64,000 nucleotides of DNA, from positions 806,501 to 870,500 of the forward strand of contig NZ_AP026683.1 of assembly GCF_025997995.1 (NCBI RefSeq), in the 5' to 3' direction. Positions 62,801-64,000 of the stretch are shown here, piece after piece. Each line of letters begins with the position of its first letter. Positions within the stretch are counted from its first letter, which is position 1. Both the position numbers and the translations under genes were made by a program. The DNA comes from Sediminibacterium sp. TEGAF015 (GTDB lineage Bacteria; Bacteroidota; Bacteroidia; Chitinophagales; Chitinophagaceae). The notes under the pieces were generated by a model. It was not told the DNA's origin and did no database searches. It worked only from the letters and a program-made list of their open reading frames with translations.

Positions 62801-64000
62801 GAAGTAATTTCTCCTAATAGAAATTATGATTTAACAGCTAAGGGTTCATATAATATAAAAGACACCAGTGGTAAATCTTTTCAAACCAAGATTGATTTAA
62901 AAGAAACGCAAATAACTGTAATTGAGAACCTGCTCACAGGTCTGTTCAGCAATTTAAAGGGCATTGCATCTGGGAATCTGGAGATCAGTGGAGATTTGAA
63001 CGCTCCAAAGTTACTGGGTGCCATTACTTTAAAAGATGCCGGACTTAAAGTTGATTTTACACAAGTTGAATATACAATAGACTCCGCCAATCTGTTGTTT
63101 GAGGAAGATGGAATTAATTTCGGCAGTTTTACCATTAGAGATAAATATGGTTATACGGGTACAGCCAGCGGTAAACTATATGAGAATGGTTTTAAGAATA
63201 TGGCTTTTGACTTTGATGTCAGAACCGATAAATTACTCATGATAGACACCAAAGCCAAAGACAATGAACAGTTCTATGGAAAGGCAATCGGCAGGGCTAG
63301 TCTGAGTTTTAAAGGACCGGAGAATGACTGTAAAATGTCGATAGTAGCAGAAGCCAACGACAGCTCTCATATTTATATTCCCAATAAGGAAGGAAAAGAG
63401 AGTGGCAGCGCAGACTTTATTGTTTTCAAATCATATGGAACCGAACTGGAAACCAGAACTACTAAAAGCAATTTCAATTTAACAGTAGATTTGGATGTTA
63501 CTGCTAATAACAAAGTATTGATTGATGTAATTTTAGATGAAGTTAGCGGCGATATCATTAAAGCAGTAGGCAATGGAAGATTACTGATTAAAGCAGGTAC
63601 CATTGAACCCTTAACCATCAAAGGGCGCTACAATATTGAAAGTGGAAACTATGACTTTAACTTTCAATCCCTCTTAAAAAAACCATTTGAGTTATTACCT
63701 AATACCAATAATTATATAGAGTGGAACGGAGATCCCTATAAAGCAACCATGAGTATTGATGCACAATACACAGCAGAACGGATTTCCTTATCCGATTTAA
63801 TTGGGAACAATATTTTCAGTGGTTCTGTAAGAGGATACCGGGGTGATGTATATGTAATTGCCGAATTAAGAAATCAGCTAAGTCAGCCTGATATTAGTTT
63901 CAGATTGGATTTTCCTCAGGGTAGCCCGGTTAAAAATGACAATGAATTCTCTGCATTCCTCAACAGAATTCAAAGGGATGAAAATGAAATTTTAAAACAG
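59819..64000 (+). CDS. TamB-like translocation/assembly module protein, 5' part
   Basis: An open frame without stop from about 59819 to the right edge, 1,394 codons. The proposed start is TTG at 59819 (LIRKTSTLQKALNIFRKVILI); no in-frame ATG lies between purB and the membrane anchor, so the start is uncertain. One N-terminal membrane helix (VILILISVLLLLYIAI) is followed by AsmA-like KYATGKLSAALGTEVSIKRVSVSFF, then a very long beta-rich region of repeated strands. The C-terminal TamB/DUF490 part is reached near 63.6 kb (GRYNIESGNYDFNFQSLLKKPFEL, WNGDPYKATMSIDAQY). Such proteins bridge inner and outer membrane for lipid transport or outer-membrane protein assembly. Confidence 0.88.
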   Translation, partial: MIRKTSTLQKALNIFRKVILILISVLLLLYIAIQTDMVQNALVKYATGKLSAALGTEVSIKRVSVSFFSKLSMDGTLVRDQKKDTILYAGSLKLNITDWFFLKDKVELKYIGLENAVIKLQRTDSTWNYQFIADYFSSPTPAKKKKNTINLNLKKIDLKNIRFFQNDLWVGTQNTIELGALIVDAERIDFASNQYIINECLLTQPNVILQNLDGLRPPKLKKKIPYYDGKSLYFNPSEIGIQVKNIQIKGGRLFIEGNTEKASGGFDESHIELSSLNGKLKNFVLNKDTMKAAAVISAKDRSGFEIKKLAANIRFTPQIMEFNNLDLQTNKSRLGSYYAMKYKDFNEDFAHFISQVQLKARFSNAKIHSDDIAFFAPELKGWNKQITLGGNFDGTIEDFTVAGLNGNIGANTSISGALSMKGLPDINTTQINFSNGVLNTNAYDLGLFIPAMKDITNPDLPSLGPIVFRGNFKGSINKFNTAGVISTRLGGAQTNISLVFPDKGEPSFEGFLSTKKFHLGKFLKLDSLGNINFSGKVIGSSFNIEKLKTRFDGVVHSIEYNGYAYSNIIANGTIQRKAFNGELEIEDPNLGFTSNVEVDFSQREPLFNIVGDLSKADLQSLKLLKDSVKIAGLLDVNFTGSNIDQFIGTAKLLNANIQNAGNSIQFDSLNLSSFYSDSIKTLHIGSNEFNATINGKFNIKELPSSFQAFLHNYYPAYIKSPKTTPINQQFDFAINTYYIEPYFKIFTNKVSGFNDVSLKGKIDTRNIALGISAYIPYGKYDQYAATGFQLEGNGDFDSLEVNTNIKNFEIGDSLSLPNSVINIVAANDHSVVSINTKANNTLDDAALLADVYTLEDGVRIQFKPSTFVLKEKKWSIEDNGELIIRKNLLSANNVKISQGDFQEIKIVTEEEDGGNTSNLIVKLKNIVLGDITSLFMRKETLEGVVSGEIKVADYFGDFKAAAQLKAASFYYEQDSVGVVDIKATYDSKTGLLPFEVISPNRNYDLTAKGSYNIKDTSGKSFQTKIDLKETQITVIENLLTGLFSNLKGIASGNLEISGDLNAPKLLGAITLKDAGLKVDFTQVEYTIDSANLLFEEDGINFGSFTIRDKYGYTGTASGKLYENGFKNMAFDFDVRTDKLLMIDTKAKDNEQFYGKAIGRASLSFKGPENDCKMSIVAEANDSSHIYIPNKEGKESGSADFIVFKSYGTELETRTTKSNFNLTVDLDVTANNKVLIDVILDEVSGDIIKAVGNGRLLIKAGTIEPLTIKGRYNIESGNYDFNFQSLLKKPFELLPNTNNYIEWNGDPYKATMSIDAQYTAERISLSDLIGNNIFSGSVRGYRGDVYVIAELRNQLSQPDISFRLDFPQGSPVKNDNEFSAFLNRIQRDENEILKQ

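Noticed and set aside
59917..63621. Several minus-strand open frames of 70-147 codons
   Set aside because: They lie antisense within the TamB-like coding frame, have no recognisable motifs or starts, and are explained by that gene's codon pattern.

Overview
The window looks like chromosomal DNA of a Bacteroidota bacterium, most likely family Chitinophagaceae. The grounds are: Bacteroidota-type promoters (TTG-N19-TAnnTTTG), almost no Shine-Dalgarno sites, the bifunctional HisB, a PafA-type phosphatase, S9 peptidases beside a TonB-dependent receptor with a carboxypeptidase-like N-terminal domain, Mpl, NamZ (DUF1343), YtxJ, and a very large TamB-like protein. The species cannot be fixed from the sequence. 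It is almost all coding, with no rRNA, tRNA, CRISPR array, transposase or phage gene seen. The longest stretch outside protein genes of normal size is the 260-nt hisG/S9-peptidase intergenic region, which holds a leader peptide, an attenuator and a promoter.

Positions 1-15554 (minus strand) form one long run of amino-acid biosynthesis genes: promoter - his leader peptide - attenuator - hisG-hisD-hisC - sugar dehydrogenase-like - cytochrome c - hisB, then a second promoter - trp leader peptide - attenuator - trpE-trpG-trpD-trpC-trpF - secreted repeat protein - trpB-trpA-hisH-hisA-hisF-hisI. Both leaders read clearly. The his leader is 16 residues with five His codons, four of them tandem. The trp leader is 18 residues with three tandem Trp codons. 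Each is followed by an intrinsic terminator and a competing antiterminator pairing, and each has a promoter whose -7 box ends only 4-7 nt before the leader ATG. The notable consequence is that the second half of the histidine pathway (hisHAFI) sits downstream of the tryptophan attenuator, while hisGDCB is under the histidine attenuator. Three exported proteins are embedded in these operons.

Positions 15.6-24.4 kb hold two S9 peptidases, a membrane protein that is only a CHASE-like sensor domain, and a TonB-dependent receptor. Positions 24.3-28.1 kb (minus) are EamA transporter - glycosyltransferase 2 - DEDDh exonuclease - mpl. Then come a 39-residue lipoprotein, ytxJ, an NAD(P)-binding protein and a thiolase with a dyad operator candidate. 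Positions 30.6-36.8 kb (minus) are the topoisomerase IV cluster parE - DUF1835 - parC - S1-domain protein, with an excellent promoter. Positions 36.9-43 kb carry two YkgJ-type cysteine-cluster proteins, NamZ, TcdA, a beta-propeller protein, XerD and a DUF2911 protein. Positions 43-53 kb carry an alpha-oxoamine synthase, PafA, an M16 protease, a methyltransferase, a BNR-propeller protein and a MORN-like protein. Positions 53.2-57.6 kb are a small glycan-type cluster (three glycosyltransferases, two methyltransferases). The window ends with mqnA, purB and the first 1,394 codons of a TamB-like protein that runs off the right edge.
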